From Bacteroidales bacterium UBA5433 (GTDB taxonomy: Bacteria > Bacteroidota > Bacteroidia > Bacteroidales > UBA932): 64,000 nucleotides of DNA. The number at the start of each line of letters is the position of its first letter. The stretch's first letter is position 1. Location: assembly GCA_002427525.1 (NCBI GenBank), contig DIRP01000026.1, positions 10,053-74,052 of the forward strand. Direction: 5' to 3'. Position numbers and translations under genes: made by a program. The notes beneath the pieces were generated by a model. It was not told the DNA's origin. It searched no databases and saw only the letters and a list, made by a program, of their open reading frames with translations. Below, one piece after another: positions 57,301 to 64,000 of this stretch.

Positions 57301-58554
57301 ATGGATATTTTTGAAAGAATTAGAAAAGACGAAGGTGGTCCGCTTGGACAATACCGCAAACAGGCCGAAGGCTATCATTTATTTCCAAAACTGGAAGGCC
57401 CCATTGAACCCTATATGGTATTCAACGGAAAGAAGGTATTGGCCTGGACATTCAACAATTACCTGGGTCTTGCCAACCATCCTGAAGTCAGAAAGGCAGA
57501 TGCAGCTGCGGCGGAAAAATGGGGACTGGGCTATCCAATGGGAGCCCGCATGATGAGCGGACACACCTCGCTTCATGAGAAACTGGAAGCCGAACTGGCT
57601 GCCTTTGAAAAGAAAGAGGATGCCTACCTGTTCAATTACGGATACCAGGGGATGGTCTCTACCATTGACGCCCTTTTAAACCGCAGGGATGTTGCCGTAT
57701 ATGATTCAGAAGCACATGCCTGCATTGTGGACGGACTGCGACTTCACATGGGACAGCGGATTGTTTACCCTCATAATAACCTGGAAAAATGCGACAAAGC
57801 GTTGGAGCGTGCCACCCGCCTTACAGAAAAAACCGGAGGCGGTATCCTGCTTATTACGGAAGGTGTTTACGGGATGACCGGAGCCTTGGGATTTCTTGAT
57901 AAGATTGTTTCGTTAAAGAAAAAATACGATTTCCGCATATTGATTGACGATGCCCACGGCTTTGGAGTTATGGGACCCAATGGAAGAGGAACCTCGGAAC
58001 ATTTTGGCATCATGGACGAAATTGACCTGTATTTTGGAGCTTTTGCCAAATCCATGGCGGGAATCGGCGGGTTTGTTTCCGGTCCGGCAGAAATTATCAA
58101 CTACCTGCGTTACAACCTGCGCTCCCAGATTTTTGCCAAAAGCCTGCCCATGGCTATGGTAGAGGGACTGCTCAAACGCCTGGACATGATCCGAACCATG
58201 CCCGAACTGAGGGAGAAATTGTGGACCATCACCAAAGCACTGCAAGACGGACTTCGCAAAAGCGGCTTTGATATTGGACCTGCCGAGGCCTGTGTTACCC
58301 CGGTATTTATGAAAGGAGGACTGGCTCAGGCTACCAACCTGCTGATTGATCTAAGGGAAAACCACCGGGTATTCTGCTCTGTAGTCACGTACCCGGCCGT
58401 AGCCCGGGATATCATTATGTTCCGTTTAATACCTACGGCTTCGCACTCTCTGGAACATGTTGAATATACTATAAATGCCTTTACTGAAGTCCAAAAGAAA
58501 CTGAAGGAAGGCGCATACGAAGGTACCGAACTCAGGAACATGGCCATCACATAA
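57301..58554 (+). CDS. capB: cysteate fatty-acyltransferase (capnine/sulfonolipid synthesis)
   Basis: A 417-residue alpha-oxoamine-synthase-type PLP enzyme. PLP lysine is Lys250 in GAFAKSMAGIGGF; the His139 (SEAHAC) and Asp216-His219 (DDAHG) residues are kept. The start MDIFERIRKDEGGPLGQYRK is unlike serine palmitoyltransferase or BioF. The adjacent SDR (capC) and cysteate-synthase-type gene (capA) identify the likely reaction: condensing cysteate with a fatty acyl thioester to 3-ketocapnine. A direct repeat of 16 bases spans its stop codon and the gap to capC. A sphingolipid role is the alternative. Confidence 0.82.
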   Translation: MDIFERIRKDEGGPLGQYRKQAEGYHLFPKLEGPIEPYMVFNGKKVLAWTFNNYLGLANHPEVRKADAAAAEKWGLGYPMGARMMSGHTSLHEKLEAELAAFEKKEDAYLFNYGYQGMVSTIDALLNRRDVAVYDSEAHACIVDGLRLHMGQRIVYPHNNLEKCDKALERATRLTEKTGGGILLITEGVYGMTGALGFLDKIVSLKKKYDFRILIDDAHGFGVMGPNGRGTSEHFGIMDEIDLYFGAFAKSMAGIGGFVSGPAEIINYLRYNLRSQIFAKSLPMAMVEGLLKRLDMIRTMPELREKLWTITKALQDGLRKSGFDIGPAEACVTPVFMKGGLAQATNLLIDLRENHRVFCSVVTYPAVARDIIMFRLIPTASHSLEHVEYTINAFTEVQKKLKEGAYEGTELRNMAIT

Positions 58555-58576
58555 CCAACCCATGGCCATCACATAA
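58539..58576 (+). repeat. direct repeat across the capB stop codon
   Basis: CATGGCCATCACATAA occurs at 58539-58554 and again at 58561-58576, 22 bases apart. The first copy encodes the last capB codons and stop; the second leads straight to the capC start. It looks like a recent 22-base tandem duplication. Confidence 0.9.
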
Positions 58577-58578
58577 TT

Positions 58579-59406
58579 ATGAAAAAATCCTTACGGGGCA
58601 AAGTTGTCGTTGTAACAGGTGCTTCTTCCGGCATTGGCAAAGCATGCGCCCGTGCTTTCTTTACGGCAGGGGCTTCGGTTGTACTGGCTGCCCGCTCAGG
58701 CGACAAACTCGGGGCCCTGAAAAGCGAATTGTGCGGTACCGCAATAGACGCCTCGGTTCTCACGGTTGTTACGGACGTCACCCGGGAAGCTGATTGCAAA
58801 AATCTGATAGAAACTACATTACAGCATTTTGGACGGCTTGATATCTTAGTATGTAATGCCGGTCTTTCCATGCGTGCCCTCTTCAAAGACCTGGATCTTA
58901 CGGTGCTAAAACAACTGATGGATGTCAATTTTTGGGGCTGTGTGTACTGTACAAAACATGCGCTACCTGCCCTGTTGGAAAGCAAAGGATCACTGGTAGG
59001 AGTCACGTCCATTGCCGGTTTTAAAGGATTACCGGCCCGTACCGGTTACTCGGCCTCTAAATATGCCATAAACGGTTTTCTGGATACCCTGCGTACTGAG
59101 CACCTGTACGACGGATTGCACGTGATGACATTTGCACCGGGCTTCACTTCCTCCAATGTAAGGGTTGCAGCCTTGACAGCCAATGGAAACCCCCAGGGCA
59201 CCACACCCAGGAAAGAAGATAAAATGATGTCTGCAGACCGGGTTGCGCACCATATGCTCCAAGGCATCAGGCGAAGAAAAAACCAGGTAGTTCTCACCCC
59301 CATCGGCAAGATCACAGTCTGGGGTTCCAAATTTTTTCCCCGTCTTGTAACGCGCCTGGAATACAAATTCATGGCCCAGGAACCGGACTCCCCCCTACGC
59401 TCCTGA
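58579..59406 (+). CDS. capC: short-chain dehydrogenase, likely 3-ketocapnine reductase
   Basis: A 275-residue SDR with NAD(P) motif TGASSGIG (13-20), NAG at 93-95 and the catalytic set Ser144, Tyr157 and Lys161 (YSASKYAINGF). The C-terminal part resembles 3-ketosphinganine and related lipid reductases (MTFAPGFTSSNVR). In the capnine pathway the SDR reduces the ketone made by CapB. It follows capB by 24 bases and is convergent with capA. The catalytic call follows from context. Confidence 0.78.
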   Translation: MKKSLRGKVVVVTGASSGIGKACARAFFTAGASVVLAARSGDKLGALKSELCGTAIDASVLTVVTDVTREADCKNLIETTLQHFGRLDILVCNAGLSMRALFKDLDLTVLKQLMDVNFWGCVYCTKHALPALLESKGSLVGVTSIAGFKGLPARTGYSASKYAINGFLDTLRTEHLYDGLHVMTFAPGFTSSNVRVAALTANGNPQGTTPRKEDKMMSADRVAHHMLQGIRRRKNQVVLTPIGKITVWGSKFFPRLVTRLEYKFMAQEPDSPLRS

Positions 59407-59428
59407 ACATTTAGTGCATCGCACCAAA

Positions 59429-60655
59429 TCAGCTAGGCTTCAAGTAGTACAGGCGGTTGTCTTTCCGAAATCGCTTTTCTCCCCCACCGGTAATGTTCAG
59501 CATGATTACGGCGTTGCGCTTGATCTTTCCACTCAGTACATTTTTGATTAAACTGTGCGTTGCTACGGCAGCTGCCGGATGAATATCAATACCTTCCAAC
59601 TGCTCAAACAAAACGCCGGCCTGCTCCAGTTCTCTGTTGGTGGCAAAATCCATAAAGCCGCCCGTAGCTGCCAATGCATCGTACAATCCACCGGATATAC
59701 CGTAAGGCGGTTTTCTGTTGGCCAGAACCTTTGCGCTGATAGAAGCAGATTTTTTTCTGGCATCTTCCGGATCCATGGCGGCCACATTCCGGGCCGAGGC
59801 TTCCCATGCCTGGTAGATGGGCAGGAAAGGTGCATTCTGGGAGGGAATGAGTTGCATAAGGTGGTTGCCGTACCGCCCGTCTTCCCTAAGGCGCAGGGTG
59901 GCTTCCCAGGCAGCAATGGCTCCCGTGCCGCTGCCAACGGCCTGAACATACACGTCGGGAATACGACCGATGAACGTGGCTGCTGAAAGCACGGTGGTAC
60001 CCATGCCGTCCCGGCGGGCCACATTTTTCGCTCCCCCCTCGGCAAAATACCGGGTGGTGTCTTCACAACAACGGTTGCTCATTTCAATGGCATCAAAATA
60101 ATCGGTTCCCGGCGGCGAGCAAACCAAACGCACACACGGATCAAGTTCTTTATCAAACCACAACGAGTCCAGGTTGTCGTACGGCACAAACAAAAGGAGC
60201 GGGATTTTGTTTTCCGAGCATACCATGGCAAAAGCCCGTGCTGTGTTTCCGGCAGAAGCAACTACCAACGTTCTTTTTTCACCCGCCGGAATACGGGCAC
60301 AAACAGAAAACGCCTCGGTTTCCTTAAAAGAACAGGTTTTCATAAAAGCTCCCCTCTCCGGCCAATAACCACTGAAAGTAATATACAACTGCTCCAGCCC
60401 CAGGTAAGCGGCAAGTTTTTCACTTTTGTACGTAACAGGAGCAGAAGAGCCTTCCAGTGTTCTGTTTATAGGCATCCAGTCTGCAAAACGGTACAAACCT
60501 TTTTCGCAACTGCTAAAATCGGGTTGTTTGTTTTTATAAACAGCCCGTATCAAAGAATGTCCTTCGTATTCGGGGTCTGACAAAAGCCAGCCTGTATCTT
60601 CAAAAAATCGTCCTGTAGCAACATTTTGCAACACGTATCCGTTGGTTCTTTTCAT
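59429..60655 (-). CDS. capA: cysteate synthase (threonine-synthase-like PLP enzyme)
   Basis: A 408-residue fold-II PLP enzyme related to threonine synthase. The PLP lysine is probably Lys111 (SFKETEAFSV), with VASAGNTARAFA holding the Asn, and AVGSGTGAIAAWE and LNITGGGEKR for phosphate and cofactor. The signatures YWPERGAFM and GIDIHPAAAVATHSL are those of archaeal and bacterial cysteate synthases, which make cysteate from phosphoserine and sulfite. Next to capB and capC this supplies the sulfonate head group of capnine. Its start overlaps marR by 1 base. Confidence 0.85.
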   Translation of the reverse strand: MKRTNGYVLQNVATGRFFEDTGWLLSDPEYEGHSLIRAVYKNKQPDFSSCEKGLYRFADWMPINRTLEGSSAPVTYKSEKLAAYLGLEQLYITFSGYWPERGAFMKTCSFKETEAFSVCARIPAGEKRTLVVASAGNTARAFAMVCSENKIPLLLFVPYDNLDSLWFDKELDPCVRLVCSPPGTDYFDAIEMSNRCCEDTTRYFAEGGAKNVARRDGMGTTVLSAATFIGRIPDVYVQAVGSGTGAIAAWEATLRLREDGRYGNHLMQLIPSQNAPFLPIYQAWEASARNVAAMDPEDARKKSASISAKVLANRKPPYGISGGLYDALAATGGFMDFATNRELEQAGVLFEQLEGIDIHPAAAVATHSLIKNVLSGKIKRNAVIMLNITGGGEKRFRKDNRLYYLKPS

Positions 60656-61095
60656 TACTTTTGCAACAGTTTTTTCATTTTTTTATTCAACTTGCTGAGT
60701 ACCTCCGTAGCACAGATTAGCTCTTCTTCCGGAATACCACTTAAAATCTTGTCTGCTGCATCTATGGCAATGCGTGTGATTTCCTGTTTTTTCCCCTGCC
60801 CCATAGCTGTAACATGGACCATGTTCTTCCGACGATCATCCGAATCAATTTTACGAACTACATAGCCTTTTCTTTGCAATCCGTCAATGAGTTTTGTAAT
60901 AGAATTTTTGTCTTTTTGCATTTGGATGGCAATCTCTTGCTGTGTGAGCGGACCTTCATCCCAAAGCAGATCAATCAACAAGTATTGTTCCGGGGTTAAA
61001 TCTACGTTGTTGGCAACGAGTTCTGACAAAAAACACTGTTTAAACAGAAAGTGCGCCTGGTTTAGATATACCCCAATTTTTTTACTTAGTAACAT
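60655..61095 (-). CDS. MarR-family transcription regulator
   Basis: A 146-residue winged-helix regulator: LTPEQYLLIDLLWDEG, the recognition helix TQQEIAIQMQKDKNSITKLI and wing RKIDSDDRRKNMVHVTAMG. It is co-transcribed with capA (TAATG junction), and an inverted repeat over its -7 box at 61111-61128 is a likely autoregulatory operator. It may control sulfonolipid synthesis in response to a small ligand such as a sulfur compound or an acyl-CoA. The ligand is unknown. Confidence 0.9.
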   Translation of the reverse strand: MLLSKKIGVYLNQAHFLFKQCFLSELVANNVDLTPEQYLLIDLLWDEGPLTQQEIAIQMQKDKNSITKLIDGLQRKGYVVRKIDSDDRRKNMVHVTAMGQGKKQEITRIAIDAADKILSGIPEEELICATEVLSKLNKKMKKLLQK

Positions 61096-61110
61096 AGCAT
61101 ATAGTAAGAG

Positions 61111-61128
61111 TTGTTACAAATATAACAA
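61111..61128. promoter_or_regulatory. candidate MarR operator
   Basis: TTGTTA, six bases and TAACAA form an 18-base inverted repeat with perfect 6-base arms that lies on the -7 box of marR-capA. Binding here would block RNA polymerase. Confidence 0.65.
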
Positions 61129-61147
61129 ACTGCTACTACATCTCAAA
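61117..61147 (-). promoter_or_regulatory. complete -33/-7 promoter for marR-capA
   Basis: On the minus strand, TTTG (61144-61147), a 19-base spacer and TATATTTG (61117-61124) match the consensus exactly. The start would be near 61110, about 15 bases before the marR ATG. Confidence 0.8.
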
Positions 61148-61153
61148 CCCTCC

Positions 61154-62632
61154 CTAGAGAAGAGGACTTAGTAAGCGGGTAAGCTGCTCATAGATTTTCT
61201 GCCGGAAAGGTCTTTTTTCCCAGTCTTTACTTACAATAAGACGTGAATTTTTCAGATCGGAATCAAACTTGCGTTCCAATTCAGAGCTGACTCCAGGATT
61301 GTAAACAACAGCTCCCACTTCAAAGTGATGCTCCAGACTTCTGTTGTCCATATTTGCAGATCCAATGACACAACACTTCCCGTCAATACTAATAGTTTTG
61401 GAGTGGATAAAGCCTTTGGTATATAGATAAAATTTGACTCCGGTATCCAGCAAGTCGTTTACATAGGAAAGAGAAGCATAATGTACAAAAAGTGTATCTG
61501 CTTCTTCCGGCAACATAATACGTACCTCAACCCCTCCCAATGCAGCCGTCTTTAAAGCATTTAAAATGGATTCATTAGGTATAAAATACGGAGTTGTTAT
61601 ACTAATGCGTTCCCGTGCCTCTGTAATAATAGTCAGGTACAGCTGCATAATATCTGCCCAATCACTGTCCGGCCCGGAACTTACAATTTGCATAAAACAC
61701 GTTTCGGGAACAGAATCTTCGGCAAGGTAGGGCAGTTGGTACCTGTACGGCTTTCGTCTGCGCAGGTTCTTGTGGGTAATAAAGTACCAATCCATCAGAA
61801 AGCTGGATTCAAGCTGCTTAACCGCCTCGCCCCGTATGCGCAGTTGTGTATCCCTCCACTCAAAACTGTCCCCTCCATCGTAATACCTGTCAGCAATATT
61901 GATTCCGCCCAAAAATCCTTCTTCTCCGTCCACAATCAACAGCTTTCTATGGTTTCTGTAATTGATCATGGCACGTAATCCGGCAAAACGCACTTTACCA
62001 AAGGGTTCAATATGCACTCCTGCCTCTTTTAAATCTTTAATAAAAGACCGGGGAAGGTGCCAACTGCCAAAATCATCATAAATAACACATACATCAACAC
62101 CATTACGGGCCTTCTCTATCAGCAGGTCTTTCCACCGGGTACCTACCGCATCATTTTCAATAATAAAGGACTGCAAGTGGATGTGGTGTCTGGCTTGGGA
62201 TGCCGACTGGTACATAGCCAGCAGGGCGTCTTTTCCTGTAAAATAGATTTCCGTACTGTTGTGTTCTGTCAAAATGCTCTTGCTGCTGTTAAGTGCCAGC
62301 AGGATAAGCTTTTTATATGATGCCAGTTCTTGGGGAAGTATGCCGCTTGCTTCATTCAATTGTTCTATTTGCCGCTCGCTCAACTCTTTTTTCAATTTCT
62401 CGTCGTGCAGGCCTTTGCGGCTGTACATTTTCGTTTTGCGAAAATCCCTTCCAAAATAAAGATACAAGATAAGCCCAACATAAGGCAGCATAAGCATGAG
62501 CACTATCCAGGTAAGCGATTTTACCGGATTGTGCTTTTTGAAAATCAGGTCGTAAATAAAATACAAAGCCAGCCCCAGATAAAACAGGTAGAGCATAAGA
62601 CTGACCCAGGAACTAAAATTAAAACCTGCCAT
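61154..62632 (-). CDS. cls: cardiolipin synthase, PLD type
   Basis: A 492-residue enzyme that joins two phosphatidylglycerols into cardiolipin. Two transmembrane segments (about 9-28 and 39-58) are followed by two phospholipase D domains with HKD motifs: HRKLLIVDGEEGFLGGINIAD and HSKTISIDGKCCVIGSANMDN. Length and order match Cls. It lies 2 bases downstream of ubiE. Confidence 0.93.
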   Translation of the reverse strand: MAGFNFSSWVSLMLYLFYLGLALYFIYDLIFKKHNPVKSLTWIVLMLMLPYVGLILYLYFGRDFRKTKMYSRKGLHDEKLKKELSERQIEQLNEASGILPQELASYKKLILLALNSSKSILTEHNSTEIYFTGKDALLAMYQSASQARHHIHLQSFIIENDAVGTRWKDLLIEKARNGVDVCVIYDDFGSWHLPRSFIKDLKEAGVHIEPFGKVRFAGLRAMINYRNHRKLLIVDGEEGFLGGINIADRYYDGGDSFEWRDTQLRIRGEAVKQLESSFLMDWYFITHKNLRRRKPYRYQLPYLAEDSVPETCFMQIVSSGPDSDWADIMQLYLTIITEARERISITTPYFIPNESILNALKTAALGGVEVRIMLPEEADTLFVHYASLSYVNDLLDTGVKFYLYTKGFIHSKTISIDGKCCVIGSANMDNRSLEHHFEVGAVVYNPGVSSELERKFDSDLKNSRLIVSKDWEKRPFRQKIYEQLTRLLSPLL

Positions 62633-62634
62633 TG

Positions 62635-63357
62635 TTATTTTTTTTCTCCGGTAAACAACACCACAACTCCAGGCAAAAGCCTCCTGTACGTAACATGCCT
62701 AAATCCGACATCGTTCATTTCGTCACATAGTTGTACAGGGTGCGGAAACGCTGTTACCGAATCACTTAAATACTTGTACGCCTTTTTATCCCCTGTTCCC
62801 AACCAGCCAAGCAGCGGTATTATATGGCGGACATACATACGTTGGAGTGGCAAAAAATTTCCTGCATATCCCGTACCGGCGGCCTGCAACGAAAATTCCA
62901 AAATAAATACCTTTCCCCCCGGCTCCAGTACCCGGTGCATCTGTTGCAGTGCCAGCCCCCTATCCGCAAAGTTCCTCAATCCGTAAGCAACAGTCACAAC
63001 TTTAAAAGAACAATCCGGCAACGGCAACTCCTGCGCAAAACCTGGCAGGAACAGTGGCCTTCCTTCCGCCTGCCCTTTAGTGCAAGCAACGGCCAGCATG
63101 GCTTCACTGGAATCTATTCCGGTAACGTGTGTTTCTTTAAGCCGAGATAAACGCCTTGTAAGCACACCTGTGCCACAAGCAACATCCAATATAGTAATGT
63201 GAGGTACTCGCTGTACTTCCCGCACCAATTCTCTCTGCCACAACCCATTTAGTCCCAGTGATATCAAACTGTTAGTTCTATCGTAGCGGGTGGCCACCGA
63301 TTGAAAAACCCCACCACTCAGGTCATATTTCCCGGATATTTCCGTAGGATGTATCAT
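62635..63357 (-). CDS. ubiE: demethylmenaquinone methyltransferase
   Basis: Methylates demethylmenaquinone to menaquinone, the quinone of anaerobic respiration in this phylum. The 240-residue protein has FQSVATRYDRTNSLISLG, the SAM motif ITILDVACGTGVLTRRL, PLPDCSFKVVTVAYGLRNFAD and the late IIPLLGWLGTGDKKAYKYL. Start chosen at ATG 63357, which overlaps the upstream gene by 35 bases. The overlap suggests translational coupling. Confidence 0.93.
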   Translation of the reverse strand: MIHPTEISGKYDLSGGVFQSVATRYDRTNSLISLGLNGLWQRELVREVQRVPHITILDVACGTGVLTRRLSRLKETHVTGIDSSEAMLAVACTKGQAEGRPLFLPGFAQELPLPDCSFKVVTVAYGLRNFADRGLALQQMHRVLEPGGKVFILEFSLQAAGTGYAGNFLPLQRMYVRHIIPLLGWLGTGDKKAYKYLSDSVTAFPHPVQLCDEMNDVGFRHVTYRRLLPGVVVLFTGEKK

Positions 63358-63832
63358 CAATACGAATATCTCCTTTTGTTACATGACCTAAGGTCATAAC
63401 AGCTATTTTATTATCAAAAAGAAAATGTACAAGGTCCTCGTCTTTTTCAATAGAAACCGTTACAACGGCAGCCGATCCGTTGTTTTCAAAAAGAAACTGC
63501 TCTTCCGGAATTTCTGAATCTGTAGTAATGTCAAAACCCAGCCCCGAGGGCAATGCCACCTTGAGCAATGCTTCCAGCAACCCCGTTTCTGTTATTTCCT
63601 GAACACAAGACACCAGGTTCTTTCGCATGGCAGAAAGTATTACTTTATTCATGCGGTACTGCTTATCCAAATCTACATCATTGGCAAGGACTTCCCCTAG
63701 CAGGTAAATCATATCTCCTTTGTGATCCAGCATATTAAAAGCCTCATTGGGATCCGGTTTGTCTTCTCCCGCATTCCTGAGTTTTGCTACTATTTCGTTT
63801 ACCTTATTCTTGAGCGTATTGTTCGTATCCAT
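63323..63832 (-). CDS. stand-alone protein derived from the PurL C-terminal AIRS domain
   Basis: A 169-residue protein that resembles part of Bacteroidetes PurL (formylglycinamidine ribonucleotide synthase): HKGDMIYLLGE, then PSGLGFDITTDSEIPEEQFLF, and TLGHVTKGDIRIDDTSYGN. The segment equivalent to the DVSDGG loop of PurL reads EITETG, and the ATP and substrate half is missing, so catalysis is unlikely. It starts with a charged helix absent from PurL. It overlaps ubiE and has its own -7 box. I infer a structural or regulatory role; the function is unknown. Confidence 0.72.
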   Translation of the reverse strand: MDTNNTLKNKVNEIVAKLRNAGEDKPDPNEAFNMLDHKGDMIYLLGEVLANDVDLDKQYRMNKVILSAMRKNLVSCVQEITETGLLEALLKVALPSGLGFDITTDSEIPEEQFLFENNGSAAVVTVSIEKDEDLVHFLFDNKIAVMTLGHVTKGDIRIDDTSYGNIREI

Positions 63833-63851
63833 AAAACCTGTATTTACAAAA

Positions 63852-63859
63852 CAAATATA
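63852..63859 (-). promoter_or_regulatory. -7 promoter box for the PurL-like gene, ubiE and cls
   Basis: TATATTTG on the minus strand matches TAnnTTTG, 19 bases before the ATG at 63832. It is back to back with the tRNA-Leu box. Confidence 0.5.
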
Positions 63860-63881
63860 GAAAAAATACCGAAATTTATCT

Positions 63882-63889
63882 TATATTTG
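63882..63889 (+). promoter_or_regulatory. -7 promoter box for tRNA-Leu
   Basis: TATATTTG followed by C lies 11 bases before the tRNA, the expected spacing for a transcript starting a few bases ahead of the mature 5' end. Confidence 0.55.
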
Positions 63890-63900
63890 CCCCGCAAAAT

Positions 63901-63984
63901 GCCCAGGTGGTGGAATTGGTAGACACGCCACTTTGAGGGGGTGGTGCCGGTTACGGTGTGCAAGTTCGATCCTTGTCCTGGGCA
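63901..63984 (+). tRNA. tRNA-Leu (anticodon GAG)
   Basis: Acceptor GCCCAGG pairs with CCTGGGC, the discriminator is A, and no CCA is encoded. The D loop has GAATTGGTAGA, the anticodon stem CCACT/GGTGG holds loop TTGAGGG with anticodon GAG, a long variable arm follows, and the T loop is TTCGATC. The long variable arm and A73 are diagnostic of tRNA-Leu. Confidence 0.95.
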
Positions 63985-64000
63985 CGTTTACTAAAACCAA

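Noticed and set aside
57301..58554. Calling this gene serine palmitoyltransferase or KBL
   Set aside because: The oxoamine synthase fold is shared, but the N-terminus and the neighbouring cysteate-synthase and SDR genes fit the capnine pathway better. The alternative remains possible.
59429..60655. Calling this gene threonine synthase (thrC)
   Set aside because: The YWPERG and GIDIHPAAAVA signatures, and the absence of homoserine-pathway genes nearby, fit cysteate synthase instead.
63323..63832. Truncated purL pseudogene
   Set aside because: The frame is intact with its own start, promoter box and an added N-terminal helix, so a retained stand-alone protein is more likely than decay. The absence of purL elsewhere would change this.

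Overview
This window is chromosomal DNA from a Bacteroidota bacterium, most likely of the order Bacteroidales. The evidence is a short Bacteroidetes-type primary sigma factor, DUF4301, DUF349 and DUF2764 proteins, a CarboxypepD_reg/beta-barrel outer-membrane receptor, a V-type ATPase in the order E-DUF2764-A-B-D-I-K, and promoters of the Bacteroidetes form (-33 TTTG, about 19 bp, -7 TAnnTTTG) with few purine-rich ribosome binding sites. Capnine (sulfonolipid) genes suggest a sulfonolipid-producing lineage; the species cannot be named. There is no prophage, insertion sequence or CRISPR array, and genes are tightly packed.

Layout. 1-8012: an edge-truncated Na+/alanine symporter, rpoD, a Deg protease, dapF, yggS, yidC and a DUF349 gene. 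8099-12826: trmD facing a folD-ffh-threonylcarbamoyl-AMP synthase-lysA operon. 12915-13996: a deoxyhypusine-synthase-like gene and its terminator. 14011-14450: two very small membrane-protein genes with their own promoter. 14461-18374: recF-dciA-pdxB-DUF4301 operon. 18445-21749: a membrane TPR protein, yebC and an LTA-synthase-like sulfatase. 21862-35014: one continuous run of thirteen genes: methylmalonyl-CoA epimerase, the four subunits of a Na+-pumping methylmalonyl-CoA decarboxylase, the V-type ATPase and a phosphoglucosamine mutase.

35095-39760: rpmE2, mnmD, rubrerythrin, tRNA-Arg, rpmF, a DUF177 gene, guaA and a uracil-DNA-glycosylase-family gene. 39791-42843: an uncharacterised operon with two different D-Ala-D-Ala-ligase-like ATP-grasp enzymes, a GNAT acetyltransferase and an FMN reductase. 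42840-48082: an operon of ABC ATPase, ABC membrane protein, YtrA-type GntR repressor, outer-membrane beta-barrel receptor and patatin lipase, with a strong promoter and operator. 48186-55251: ftsE-nth-xerD, then a large periplasmic TPR protein overlapping an outer-membrane protein gene. 55307-61095: gyrB followed by capB and capC, facing marR-capA; together capA, capB and capC encode capnine synthesis. 61154-63984: cardiolipin synthase, ubiE/menG, a stand-alone PurL-like pseudo-enzyme and tRNA-Leu.

How the genes work together. The decarboxylase and a V-ATPase whose K subunit keeps all the Na+ ligands suggest Na+-based energy coupling tied to propionate formation. The sulfonolipid genes, cardiolipin synthase, LTA-synthase-like enzyme and patatin point to an unusual envelope. 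The best candidates for undescribed biology are the ATP-grasp pair operon, the GntR/ABC/receptor/patatin operon, the small membrane-protein pair and the PurL-derived protein.
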